Shown: piece by piece, positions 35,019-42,483 of the stretch
How the letters are laid out: each line of letters opens with the position of its first letter
Position numbering within the stretch: position 1 is the stretch's first letter
Origin: Rhodococcus sp. RD6.2
GTDB lineage: Bacteria; Actinomycetota; Actinomycetes; Mycobacteriales; Mycobacteriaceae
Direction of reading: 5' to 3'
Length of the DNA: 64,000 nt
NCBI RefSeq assembly: GCF_001040705.1
Contig: NZ_CVQP01000009.1
Location: 41,223-105,222 of the forward strand
Notes under the pieces: generated by a model
Database searches by the model: none
What the model saw: only the letters and a program-made list of their open reading frames with translations
Told to the model about the DNA's origin: nothing
Made by a program: the position numbers and the translations under genes

Positions 35019-35321
35019 TCACAGGTTGTCCGGGATGCAGGCTTGTAGCGGCTGGCCGGTGAGCGCCCAGCACAGCAACCTGAACGGTGCCAGGAACACA
35101 ATGTTGCCGAGGTCGTTGGATCCGGAGGCCTGTGCGAGGTCGGTGGATCCGGCGTTCTGGCCGTCGTGCGGGTAGAAGAAGTCGGCGCTGCCGGAACTGC
35201 TTCCGGCCCAGGGGACAGGGAGGGCCGGATCGTCGATGCCGGTGGGTGCGGCAGATGCCGAAGTCACGGTGCCGAGGGCGATGGTTGCGCCGGCCAATGC
35301 AACGATGATTGATCGCTTCAA
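35019..35321 (-). CDS. Small secreted protein, 100 aa
   Basis: A Sec signal peptide (MKRSIIVALAGATIALGTVTSASA, cleavage after ASA-A) precedes a mature part of about 76 residues rich in Ser, Gly and Asp, with two cysteines near the C-terminus that may form a disulphide. Function unknown; similar small exported proteins are common in Rhodococcus. Confidence 0.7.
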   Translation of the reverse strand: MKRSIIVALAGATIALGTVTSASAAPTGIDDPALPVPWAGSSSGSADFFYPHDGQNAGSTDLAQASGSNDLGNIVFLAPFRLLCWALTGQPLQACIPDNL

Positions 35322-35520
35322 GATGGATCCTCTGCGCTAGTGCTTCTTCGGCGCCGATCGACGCCGTGGAGGACCATATATTTCGCTCGTCGAGTTGGTG
35401 GCTGTTTGACTGACGACGTGATCGCAGCGAGATCCTGGATCAGGAGACCTGCTGTCCTCGACTGATTGTCCGCAGAAGCATTGACCCGTCACCGAACTGG
35501 TGGGGAGAGCATCGACAGAC

Positions 35521-36099
35521 TCATGCATGCAGGGAGGGCCGGTAGATGAGCTCTTGGATGCTGCCGTCGAGCGTTCGGCTCTCGATCAGCTCGAGGTCGA
35601 AGTCTGCCGCGCCCTGGAAGATCGGGTCATCACCGGTCTGACCGGTGATCACGGGGAAGAGCGTCACCTGGACGCGGTCGATCAGGCCGGCGGCCATCAG
35701 CGCCCGGTTCATCGACAGGCTGCCATGGGAGCGCAACGGCACGTCGGACTCCCGCTTGAGCCGGGCGACGACATCGACGGCATCACCACGTGCGACGGTC
35801 GCGTCCGGCCAGTCGAGAGGCTCGTGCAGGGTGGTCGACACCACGGTCGCCGGCAGGCTCCTCATCCGGGTGACCCATGGGTCGCGCACGGACTCCTCGG
35901 CGCCCGAGGCCAACAGCTGCGTGAACGCCCGATAGGTGTTGGCTCCGAAGACCATCCGCTGCTCCACCTCGTACAGGGCGAGGCGGTGGTCGAGAAATTC
36001 GGGACCTTGCTTGCCCCAGTACCCACCCCAGTCGCCGCCGCTGACGCCGCCGTAGCCGTCGAGGCTGGAGAAGACGTCGAAGGTGTAGGTGGCGGTCAT
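35521..36099 (-). CDS. RibD-C / dihydrofolate-reductase-fold family protein
   Basis: 192 residues from ATG 36099; the frame continues upstream but the DHFR-like fold begins at MTATYTFDVFSSLDGYGG. The fold pattern includes FDVFSSLDGY, VFGANTYRAF, VVSTTL and GSLSMNRALMAAGLIDRVQVTLFPVI, characteristic of the RibD C-terminal reductase superfamily. It is probably an NAD(P)H-dependent reductase of unknown substrate, not the true riboflavin enzyme. Confidence 0.8.
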   Translation of the reverse strand: MTATYTFDVFSSLDGYGGVSGGDWGGYWGKQGPEFLDHRLALYEVEQRMVFGANTYRAFTQLLASGAEESVRDPWVTRMRSLPATVVSTTLHEPLDWPDATVARGDAVDVVARLKRESDVPLRSHGSLSMNRALMAAGLIDRVQVTLFPVITGQTGDDPIFQGAADFDLELIESRTLDGSIQELIYRPSLHA

Positions 36100-36280
36100 G
36101 GTGCTCTCCTCGGTGCGGTTGTATCGGGTGTGCGTCGATATAGACAGGAAGTGACGGCGAAACTCATCGCAAGTTCGACTCAGGTGGAGCGGCACGTAAC
36201 GAGGCACGCTCCCCGACGCGATATGACGGGTGTCAGGCTCACATGGATGCGGCGCAGACACGCCCCGGAAAGGCGAGGTC

Positions 36281-36781
36281 ATGACGACTCCGACGGTTCC
36301 CACGTCGCCCACCCGCACGCCGAGAGCTCGGCTTCTCGGCGCGATCCGCCCACCGGCGATCGCGTTGGGCTGCTTGCTCACCGCAGCGCTCCCGGCCATC
36401 GCGGGCGCGCAACAGATGTCTCCCGCGGTGTGGTCCGGGCCCCTCTACACCGTCGCGGATGGTCCGCTGTGCGGCGGTCACGTTGCACTGTTGACCTCGC
36501 CCCGTGGTCCCGGGACGGCGTCGATCCAGGTGACCGGCGGGTTCCTCGGGATCTCCGGCACCACCGCGCACTGCAGTGTCGGGGTGAGCGTTCACTGGCG
36601 CAATCTGGACACCGGTGCGAACGGCGTGGAGCACGGTCGGGTGGCGGGCCTGATGATCCCGTCGGCGGCCACGCAGGTGATGTTCGCCGAGATCCATCCG
36701 GGCCCGGGCGCCGTCGAACTGCGCATGGAACCCGATCGCCCCCATCGCCCGATCGATCCGACGCGTCTGCAGGTGCCGTGA
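36281..36781 (+). CDS. Secreted protein with WRNLxTGAxG motif
   Basis: 166 residues; start ATG 36281 follows GAAAGGCGAGG. A long N-terminal region leads to a hydrophobic stretch (ALGCLLTAALPAIAGAQ) with signal-peptide features. The mature part shares the motif HWRNLDTGANG with the protein at 45.3-45.8 kb (NWRNLTTGATG), and has a pair of cysteines. The two are probably paralogues of an actinobacterial exported family of unknown role. Confidence 0.65.
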   Translation: MTTPTVPTSPTRTPRARLLGAIRPPAIALGCLLTAALPAIAGAQQMSPAVWSGPLYTVADGPLCGGHVALLTSPRGPGTASIQVTGGFLGISGTTAHCSVGVSVHWRNLDTGANGVEHGRVAGLMIPSAATQVMFAEIHPGPGAVELRMEPDRPHRPIDPTRLQVP

Positions 36782-36878
36782 CGCGTGAGCGTGGTGTAGC
36801 GGATTGTCGGTGCCGGTCAGTCGATGATCCAGCCATCGCCGCCCGGACCGCCTGATCGGGCGTCTCGATCCCTAGGAT

Positions 36879-37331
36879 GTGGTCGTGTTCGAGGTCGTTC
36901 TCTGGGGCTCCACCGGGCTGATCGTGGCGGGGCTTCTCGCATTCTGGTGGCGTCGAGATGCTCGAGAACGCAGGGAGACCGAGCTCTACACGCGGTGGGC
37001 CAACGCGACGGTGTGGAACAGCGACCCATCGACGAAGATCGTCGTGGTATCTCGGACGGTCGAGGATGTCGCCTCGGTAAGCGACGGCGTCGTGGAGATC
37101 GACGCGGTCGTGGCCTCGGACCCGCCAGTGGTCGCGGGGTGGTACCTCCTCGTCACGGGCTGGGTGGATGCTCGTGATCGCGCGAAACGAGGCGAATCCA
37201 TCGCATTCGGGCCCGCCGAGATCCTCGACTCGTTCCCACCCGACACGCCTGAACTCGTGGATCGGCTGAGCGGGCGAGGGAATCGACCGCCTGGCCTGGT
37301 GAGTCGACTGCTCGGGCTCAGGGGGCTCTAG
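36879..37331 (+). CDS. Single-pass membrane protein, 150 aa, unknown function
   Basis: N-terminal membrane anchor (VFEVVLWGSTGLIVAGLLAFWW) followed by Arg-rich positive residues and a soluble cytoplasmic part of about 120 residues. The TAGGAT hexamer at 36873-36878 is a good -10 element; transcription would start near 36885, where an in-frame GTG lies, so GTG 36885 may be the true start and the mRNA leaderless. No known family recognised. Confidence 0.6.
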   Translation: MVVFEVVLWGSTGLIVAGLLAFWWRRDARERRETELYTRWANATVWNSDPSTKIVVVSRTVEDVASVSDGVVEIDAVVASDPPVVAGWYLLVTGWVDARDRAKRGESIAFGPAEILDSFPPDTPELVDRLSGRGNRPPGLVSRLLGLRGL

Positions 37332-37518
37332 GGGCTGTGTGCGGCTGTAGAGGCGTACGGCTTCGTGGCTCGCGAAAGAAGTTCCCGTTCGGCGATCGCC
37401 GGATTCTCAACCAGGACAATCCGCTTGCGTTCGGCCATCGGCCGTACCGCCCTGTAACGATCGGCGAGGCATTACAGACATACCGGTAGGTTTCCGTTCA
37501 GTGCACGGGGGTTCATCG

Positions 37519-37842
37519 ATGATCAGACAGCTGTTCGCAGCGACGACCTTGGCTGTAGGCGTGGGAGTTGCGCTGGCTCCGGTCGCGGCTGCGCAAGCTC
37601 ATGTTCCGCTACCCGGATTTCAGCCGGCCAGCGAGAGCTTTGTGACACCACTCGATCCCGACGCGTGGAGACCGGCACCGAAGTGGATCATCGCCAGCCC
37701 CTTCGGCACAGTCGACATCTACTGCGCCTCCTACAAGTCCACCATCTGTTACCAGCTCGATCCCGCCGGCAACCGGCACGATCTGACATCGCTCAACGCA
37801 TACATTCCGCGACTCTGGGTACTGAATCCGGTCCAGAGCTGA
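37519..37842 (+). CDS. Small secreted protein, 107 aa
   Basis: Signal peptide MIRQLFAATTLAVGVGVALAP...AAAQA, then a mature part of about 80 residues with two cysteines (DIYCASYKSTICYQLD) likely to be disulphide-linked. ATG 37519 is preferred over the upstream in-frame ATG-like codon at 37501. It lies 24 bp upstream of another secreted-protein gene, and their signal peptides are similar (QLFAAT), so the two may be a duplicated pair. Confidence 0.65.
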   Translation: MIRQLFAATTLAVGVGVALAPVAAAQAHVPLPGFQPASESFVTPLDPDAWRPAPKWIIASPFGTVDIYCASYKSTICYQLDPAGNRHDLTSLNAYIPRLWVLNPVQS

Positions 37843-37866
37843 CACACAACAATCCGGGGGATCTCC

Positions 37867-38403
37867 ATGAATGCAGGCAAGTTGAAGCAACTGTTCGCTG
37901 CGACAGCCCTTTCCGCGGCAGTGGTCGCAGGCGCGGCGGTACCCGCATCGGCGGCACCGAACTCGAATCCGCTTGCGCCGATCACCGCGGCCACTTCGAG
38001 CGCATCTTCAGACGGCAGCATCGGCGCCCCGGAGGGGCTGACCGTCGAGGCCCTCATCGCCGCTCGCAATGCGGGATTCCCGATCTACGAGGCCGGTGAG
38101 GTCGTGGTCGTCTCGGCATCGAAGATGGGCGCGATCTACGCAACCGAGTACCGGCGCGTCTACGAGATCGATGCCCTGGACACCCCGGCGGCGAAGTTCG
38201 TCACCGTCGGTGCGGTCGCCCCCGACCACTTCTATGTCATCCCCGGACAGGGTCGTGACTCCATCGTGGTCAATATGCGCCCCGTCGAGAACCCGATCTT
38301 CCAACGGTTCACCTACGACGTGACTCCGCAGAAGTGGTTGAGCAGCCCGCTGGTCGAGCTCCCGGGCGGTGGTCCCGGCGTCGGCATCGCATTCGTCAGC
38401 TGA
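37867..38403 (+). CDS. Secreted protein, 178 aa
   Basis: Signal peptide (KLKQLFAATALSAAVVAGAAVPASA, cleavage before APNSN), then a Ser/Ala-rich linker and a beta-rich domain ending in a Gly/Pro-rich tail. ATG 37867 follows GGGGGATCTCC. Function unknown. Confidence 0.7.
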   Translation: MNAGKLKQLFAATALSAAVVAGAAVPASAAPNSNPLAPITAATSSASSDGSIGAPEGLTVEALIAARNAGFPIYEAGEVVVVSASKMGAIYATEYRRVYEIDALDTPAAKFVTVGAVAPDHFYVIPGQGRDSIVVNMRPVENPIFQRFTYDVTPQKWLSSPLVELPGGGPGVGIAFVS

Positions 38404-38500
38404 TCCATGACCCTGAGCTGACGGCCCGAGTGCGCTGTTTTCCCTCGTCACCCTCAACATCACGAACGAGTCGACGCGGCTGCAGCTACCTTGTGTGGTG

Positions 38501-39667
38501 ATGGTTGACGAATCCTCGTTCATGCGACACTCGCGCCTCCGTCTAGGCCTGCACGTTCTCGTCCTGGTTCTGGCGTTGATCGTGCTGTTGCGGGCGGTGC
38601 TGCTCTCCGAGCCCTATACCGGGTGGATCGGCGCGTTGACGGCCGTGTTCGTTGTTGTTCACATCGTGGGCGCCTCACAGCGTGCTCCTTTTGCGCGATT
38701 CGCTTGGCTGGGCTCGTTGTGTGCGGTCTGGGCGGCGATGGCACTCCTGGGTGCCGACGCAGCGTATGTGTCGTTCGGGCTCATTCTGCTGTTCATGACC
38801 GAGATGCCGTTGATCCCGGCGGTGGCAGCGGTGATCGCGATCACGATCGTCAACGTGGTGATCGGGATCAACGTTGACGACAGTTGGGGTGGGGCGGTGG
38901 TTGGGTCGCTGCTCGGCGCCGTTGTCGGTGTCGTTGTCGGGCTCGGCTTCCGGGTCTTGTTCCACGAAACGGAACGACGACAGCAACTGATCGAGGAACT
39001 GCATCGCACCCGTGCGGAGTTGGCAGAGAAGGAGCGCTCCGCGGGCGAACTGGCCGAACGGGAGCGGCTGGCCAGAGAGATTCACGACACCGTTGCGCAG
39101 GGCCTGAGCAGCATTCAGATGCTGCTGCACGCCGCCGAGGCCGAGGACTTGCCCCCCAGCGCGGCGGACAAGGTCGTGATGGCTCGGCGAACTGCGTCGG
39201 CAGGGTTGGCGGATGCCCGGCGCCTCATCGCGGCCCTCTCGCCGTCGGACCTGGCGGGAAGCTCGCTTGTCGACGCGCTGAACCGGGTGTGTGAGCGCGC
39301 GGGAGCCGGCAGCTGCGATGTTCGCCTTCTCGTAGAGGGGCAGGCGGTTTCCCTGCCGATGCCGGTGTCGTCAGCTCTCGTGCGCTTGGCCCAGGGTGCG
39401 GTGTCGAACGTCGTGCGCCACGCCGGTGCTCACCACGCCGTCGTCACCCTCACCTATGGGACCGACGAAGTACACCTGGACGTGGTCGACGACGGGCACG
39501 GTTTCGACGCAACGATTCTGGACGATCCCGCCGCACACAACTTCGGACTCAACGCCATGCGCACCCGTGTCGAGCAGCTCAGCGGACGATGGTCCATCGA
39601 ATCCGAACCCGGGCACACCGCCGTATCGGCGACTTTTCCGCTCGTGCAGCAGGAGGAGCACCGATGA
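38501..39667 (+). CDS. Two-component sensor histidine kinase, NarL/LiaS type
   Basis: 388 residues. Five to six membrane segments in residues ~10-150 with almost no extracytoplasmic sensor, a coiled-coil linker (ETERRQQLIEELHRTRAELAEKER), the HisKA_3 box LAREIHDTVAQGLSS with phospho-His, and an HATPase with N box NVVRHAGAH and DDGHGFD. The membrane part probably senses envelope state directly. The stop overlaps the response-regulator start (ATGA). A TACCTT -10-like hexamer lies just before GTG 38498/ATG 38501, so a leaderless start is possible. Confidence 0.9.
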   Translation: MVDESSFMRHSRLRLGLHVLVLVLALIVLLRAVLLSEPYTGWIGALTAVFVVVHIVGASQRAPFARFAWLGSLCAVWAAMALLGADAAYVSFGLILLFMTEMPLIPAVAAVIAITIVNVVIGINVDDSWGGAVVGSLLGAVVGVVVGLGFRVLFHETERRQQLIEELHRTRAELAEKERSAGELAERERLAREIHDTVAQGLSSIQMLLHAAEAEDLPPSAADKVVMARRTASAGLADARRLIAALSPSDLAGSSLVDALNRVCERAGAGSCDVRLLVEGQAVSLPMPVSSALVRLAQGAVSNVVRHAGAHHAVVTLTYGTDEVHLDVVDDGHGFDATILDDPAAHNFGLNAMRTRVEQLSGRWSIESEPGHTAVSATFPLVQQEEHR

Positions 39668-40299
39668 TCCGACTGGTACTTGCCGACGACCACGCAATCG
39701 TGCGTGCTGGGCTGCGGGCATTGCTCGAACGGCACTCGGCGGAGATCACGATCGTCGCCGAGGCCGCCACTGGCGAAGAAGCTGTTGCGTTGTGCCGTGA
39801 TGAGGCGATCGATCTCGTCCTCATGGATCTGCGGTTCGGGGCCGGGTTGACCGGTGTGGAGGCGACCAGTCGGATCCGGTCGCTGCCGAATGCACCACGT
39901 GTCCTGGTGGTGACGAACTACGACACCGACGCCGAAATTCTGCGTGCGATCGAAGCCGGTGCCAGTGGCTACCTGCTCAAGGACACCGCGCCAGCCGAAC
40001 TGTTCACGGCGATCGTGGCGGCGGCGGCGGGTGCGAGCGCGTTGTCTCCCGCGGTGGCCTCGAAACTGATGGCGCAGATGCGTGATCCCGGGGTGGCACT
40101 GACCCCGCGCGAAATTCAGGTGTTGGAGGCGGTCGCGGTCGGATACTCCAACCGGGAGATCGCTCGCCGGATGTTCCTCAGCGAAGGCACGGTGAAGACG
40201 CATCTGACGAACGTGTTCGGCAAACTGGGCGTGCGATCGCGGACCGCGGCCGTCGCGCAGGCACGCGCGCGGGGGATTATCGGCGGCGACGTCGACTAG
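39664..40299 (+). CDS. LuxR/NarL-family response regulator
   Basis: 211 residues: receiver domain with Asp in LVLMDLRFG and Lys in YLLKDTAP, and C-terminal HTH (LTPREIQVLEAVAVGYSNREIARRMFLSEGTVKTHLTNVFGKL). Partner of the kinase just upstream. Its TAG stop is inside the CTAG target duplication of the IS element that follows, so the protein is intact. Confidence 0.9.
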   Translation: MIRLVLADDHAIVRAGLRALLERHSAEITIVAEAATGEEAVALCRDEAIDLVLMDLRFGAGLTGVEATSRIRSLPNAPRVLVVTNYDTDAEILRAIEAGASGYLLKDTAPAELFTAIVAAAAGASALSPAVASKLMAQMRDPGVALTPREIQVLEAVAVGYSNREIARRMFLSEGTVKTHLTNVFGKLGVRSRTAAVAQARARGIIGGDVD

Positions 40300-40381
40300 G
40301 GCATGTCCGACAATTGGTGGTGGGACGGCATGCGGCTGATCGCAGCTCAGCGAGGAATCTCGGAGGAAGAGCCGGATCTGA

Positions 40382-40753
40382 TCAACACCGAAGCGACTTC
40401 GCCGCGGCGTTGCCCTTGATCGCCGCGTAGATCAGGGCGATGAACACCGCCAGAAGCACGGCGGGTGCGGCGACAGCCGACGCCACGGATCCGAAACCCG
40501 CCACGACACCGATCATGACTTGGATGGATAGCCCAGCAATGGCTGTCCACACCGTCCGGTGTAGAAGTGGCCGAGCAACCTGATGGGCCAACTGCCACGC
40601 TGCGGGGCTCGACATCGTCGCCTTCGTTCGTATGCCCACAACGGGATTCGGTTCATCACCGGTGATCCGCGGCATAAGTCCAGCAACGAAGGCAATGACA
40701 ATCGTCGACGACGTCAGCGAGATCGTCAGACCCAGCAAGTCAGATGACCCCAC
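40382..40753 (-). CDS. SdpI-like membrane protein, passenger of the IS element
   Basis: About 123 residues with three membrane segments. The segment GIRTKATMSSPAAWQLAHQ closely fits the SdpI (immunity) signature seen in Bacillus and actinobacterial proteins, which confer resistance to the SDP toxin or act as envelope stress sensors. GTG 40753 or TTG 40759 is the start. It lies within the inverted repeats of the IS element, antisense to the transposase. Confidence 0.65.
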   Translation of the reverse strand: MGSSDLLGLTISLTSSTIVIAFVAGLMPRITGDEPNPVVGIRTKATMSSPAAWQLAHQVARPLLHRTVWTAIAGLSIQVMIGVVAGFGSVASAVAAPAVLLAVFIALIYAAIKGNAAAKSLRC

Positions 40754-40865
40754 GCCCAACCCCCTGTCGACAGATTTAGCACAACGGACATTACCGACAC
40801 TCCCGCCTGGGAACCGCGGGGACCCTCATACCTACATGTGAACCGGTGCGTGTGAGCCTGTTCGC

Positions 40866-41261
40866 GTGACGCGGTTTCAAGTGTTGTCAGATGAGCAGTG
40901 GGAGTTGATCTCGGACTTGCTGCCGGTACGGACCGGTCGTCGGGGCCGGCCGTTCTCCGATGCGCGGGCGATGATCGGCGGCATCATCTACCGGTACCGA
41001 TGCGGAATCGCGTGGCGGGACGTGCCGGAGGTGTTCGGGCCGTGGCAGACGATCTGGACCTGGCACCGCCGCCTCGCGGGCGACGGCACCTGGGAGCGGA
41101 TCCTGCAACGGCTACTGGCTCGCGCCGACGCGGCCGGGATCATCGACTGGGCAGTGTCGGTGGACTCGACCATCGTCCGCGCGCATCAGCACGCCACGAA
41201 CACCACCCGCCACACAGGGGGGTCTGTCGAATTACACGAATCCTTCGATCGAGCCGCCTGA
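40866..41261 (+). CDS. IS5-family transposase, OrfA part
   Basis: 131-residue frame with the DUF4096-like N-terminus (VLSDEQWELISDLLPVRTGRRGRP) and the first catalytic Asp in VSVDSTIVRAHQH. It ends soon after a run of six G at 41217-41222, where a +1 shift joins it to the second frame carrying the other catalytic residues. Confidence 0.85.
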   Translation: MTRFQVLSDEQWELISDLLPVRTGRRGRPFSDARAMIGGIIYRYRCGIAWRDVPEVFGPWQTIWTWHRRLAGDGTWERILQRLLARADAAGIIDWAVSVDSTIVRAHQHATNTTRHTGGSVELHESFDRAA

Positions 41262-41763
41262 CCATGCGATCGGCCGCTCCCGCGGCGGCCTGTCGACGAA
41301 GATCCATCACCTCGTTGACGGCCACGGATTGCCGCTTGTCGTGCTCGTCTCACCCGGCCAATCTGGTGACAGCCCCGCATTCGCCCACCTGCTTGAGCAC
41401 CTGCGCGTTCCCAGGATCGGGGGCGGGCGGCCGCGGACCCGACCCGATCGGGTCCGCGGCGACAAGGCGTACTCGTCTCGCGCGAACCGGGAATTGCTGC
41501 GCCGCCGCGGGATCGGTGCGGTCATCGCAGAGCCCTCCGATCAGGCAGGGCACCGACGCCGACGTGGATCGCGTGGCGGGCGACCGCCAGCGTTCGACGA
41601 GGTCGACTACCGCGGGCGCAACGTCATCGAGCGCCGGTTCTGTCACCTGAAGCAGTGGCGAGGTCTGGCGACTCGGTACGACAAACTCGCGATCGTTTAC
41701 CGCGCAGCCGCCGTCCTCAACGCGGTCATAGCCTGGGCCCGATGTTTGTCAGACATGCCCTAG
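41218..41763 (+). CDS. IS5-family transposase, OrfB part (frameshifted)
   Basis: Continues the transposase in the +1 frame: GLSNYTNPSIEPPDHAIGRS, GDKAYSS with the second catalytic Asp, and NVIERRFCHLKQWR with the catalytic Glu. The run of six G at 41217-41222 is a plausible programmed slip site. The stop codon TAG is in the CTAG duplication outside the element, so the chromosome supplies the stop. Confidence 0.8.
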   Translation, partial: GGLSNYTNPSIEPPDHAIGRSRGGLSTKIHHLVDGHGLPLVVLVSPGQSGDSPAFAHLLEHLRVPRIGGGRPRTRPDRVRGDKAYSSRANRELLRRRGIGAVIAEPSDQAGHRRRRGSRGGRPPAFDEVDYRGRNVIERRFCHLKQWRGLATRYDKLAIVYRAAAVLNAVIAWARCLSDMP

Positions 41764-42062
41764 CCCAACCACCAGCGGGTGGCCGGAGAGGATCCTCCGT
41801 CGCCGGAGGTGACCGGCGGGCGTCTCAGCCGGTTCTGGAGGGCTCTGACAGGCAGTTCTGCGCGCCGCCTCTATCCAAAGTCGTAGATGAGTCCGACCGT
41901 TCTTCCGATGTGCCGGAGCCGGGATTTCGGTCGGATGGAAGGCGTGAAGACACTTGTCAATTGCGCATTCGGGTACGCCGTGGCAGGCCCTTATCACCGA
42001 CTGCTGACCAAGGCCGATGTTGCCGAAAAGGCAAGCACCCCAAGGAACATGGAGGGGATCGC
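41764..42062. other. Region of about 300 bp without a gene
   Basis: Directly right of the IS. No convincing reading frame. Two small hairpins near its left end (CCACC/GGTGG and CCTCCG/CGGAGG) may be the original terminator of the response-regulator operon, now separated from it by the IS. Confidence 0.5.
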
Positions 42063-42452
42063 GTGAGCGAACGGCAGATGCGACGAGGGGAGTCGTCGAA
42101 CGCTCGAATGCTGGTGCGTGCCTTCCGCGTTGTTGCGTCGCTGGAAGCGGCGACCTGGCTGGGGTTGCTGATCGGCATGTACTTCAAATGGATCGCGAAG
42201 AGCACCGATCTCGGCGTCCGCATCTTCGGACCCCTGCACGGGGCGATGTTCGTGACGTTCGTTGTGCTCTCGATCGCAATGTACGTCCGACTGGGCTGGC
42301 GCCAGCGGACCTTGTTGCTCGCGTTGGTGTCCTCGCTGCCACCCTTCGCCACGATCGCATTCGAGGTGTGGGCTGCCCGCACCGGGCGCTTCGTTCCGGG
42401 GGCGGACCGCTACTCCGACTTCCCAGCTCGCTATCCGACGCCGGTGCGATGA
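42063..42452 (+). CDS. DUF3817 membrane protein
   Basis: 129 residues with three membrane segments. The motif RVVASLEAATWLGLLIGMYFK near residue 20-40 and GPLHGAMFVTFV are typical of DUF3817 (YdzA-like) proteins. GTG 42063 follows GGAGGGG. It sits 31 bp before the MMPL gene and is probably co-transcribed. No reaction is known. Confidence 0.8.
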   Translation: MSERQMRRGESSNARMLVRAFRVVASLEAATWLGLLIGMYFKWIAKSTDLGVRIFGPLHGAMFVTFVVLSIAMYVRLGWRQRTLLLALVSSLPPFATIAFEVWAARTGRFVPGADRYSDFPARYPTPVR

Positions 42453-42483
42453 ACGCATTCCAGTCGGGATTGGACGCAACAAT

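Larger units (their letters stand above)
40300..41759. mobile_element. IS5-family (IS427-group-like) insertion sequence with passenger gene
   Basis: Terminal inverted repeats GGCATGTCCGACAA (40300-40313) and TTGTCAGACATGCC (41746-41759) match at 13 of 14 positions. The flanks are CTAG at 40296-40299 and 41760-41763, the target type of this group. The 1460-bp length exceeds the usual ~850 bp because about 560 bp at the left end carry a membrane-protein gene on the opposite strand from the transposase. The element lies directly after the response-regulator stop codon. Confidence 0.8.

Noticed and set aside
40898..41650. 250-codon frame overlapping the transposase
   Set aside because: It is the third frame of the transposase region; the catalytic residues are in the two other frames.
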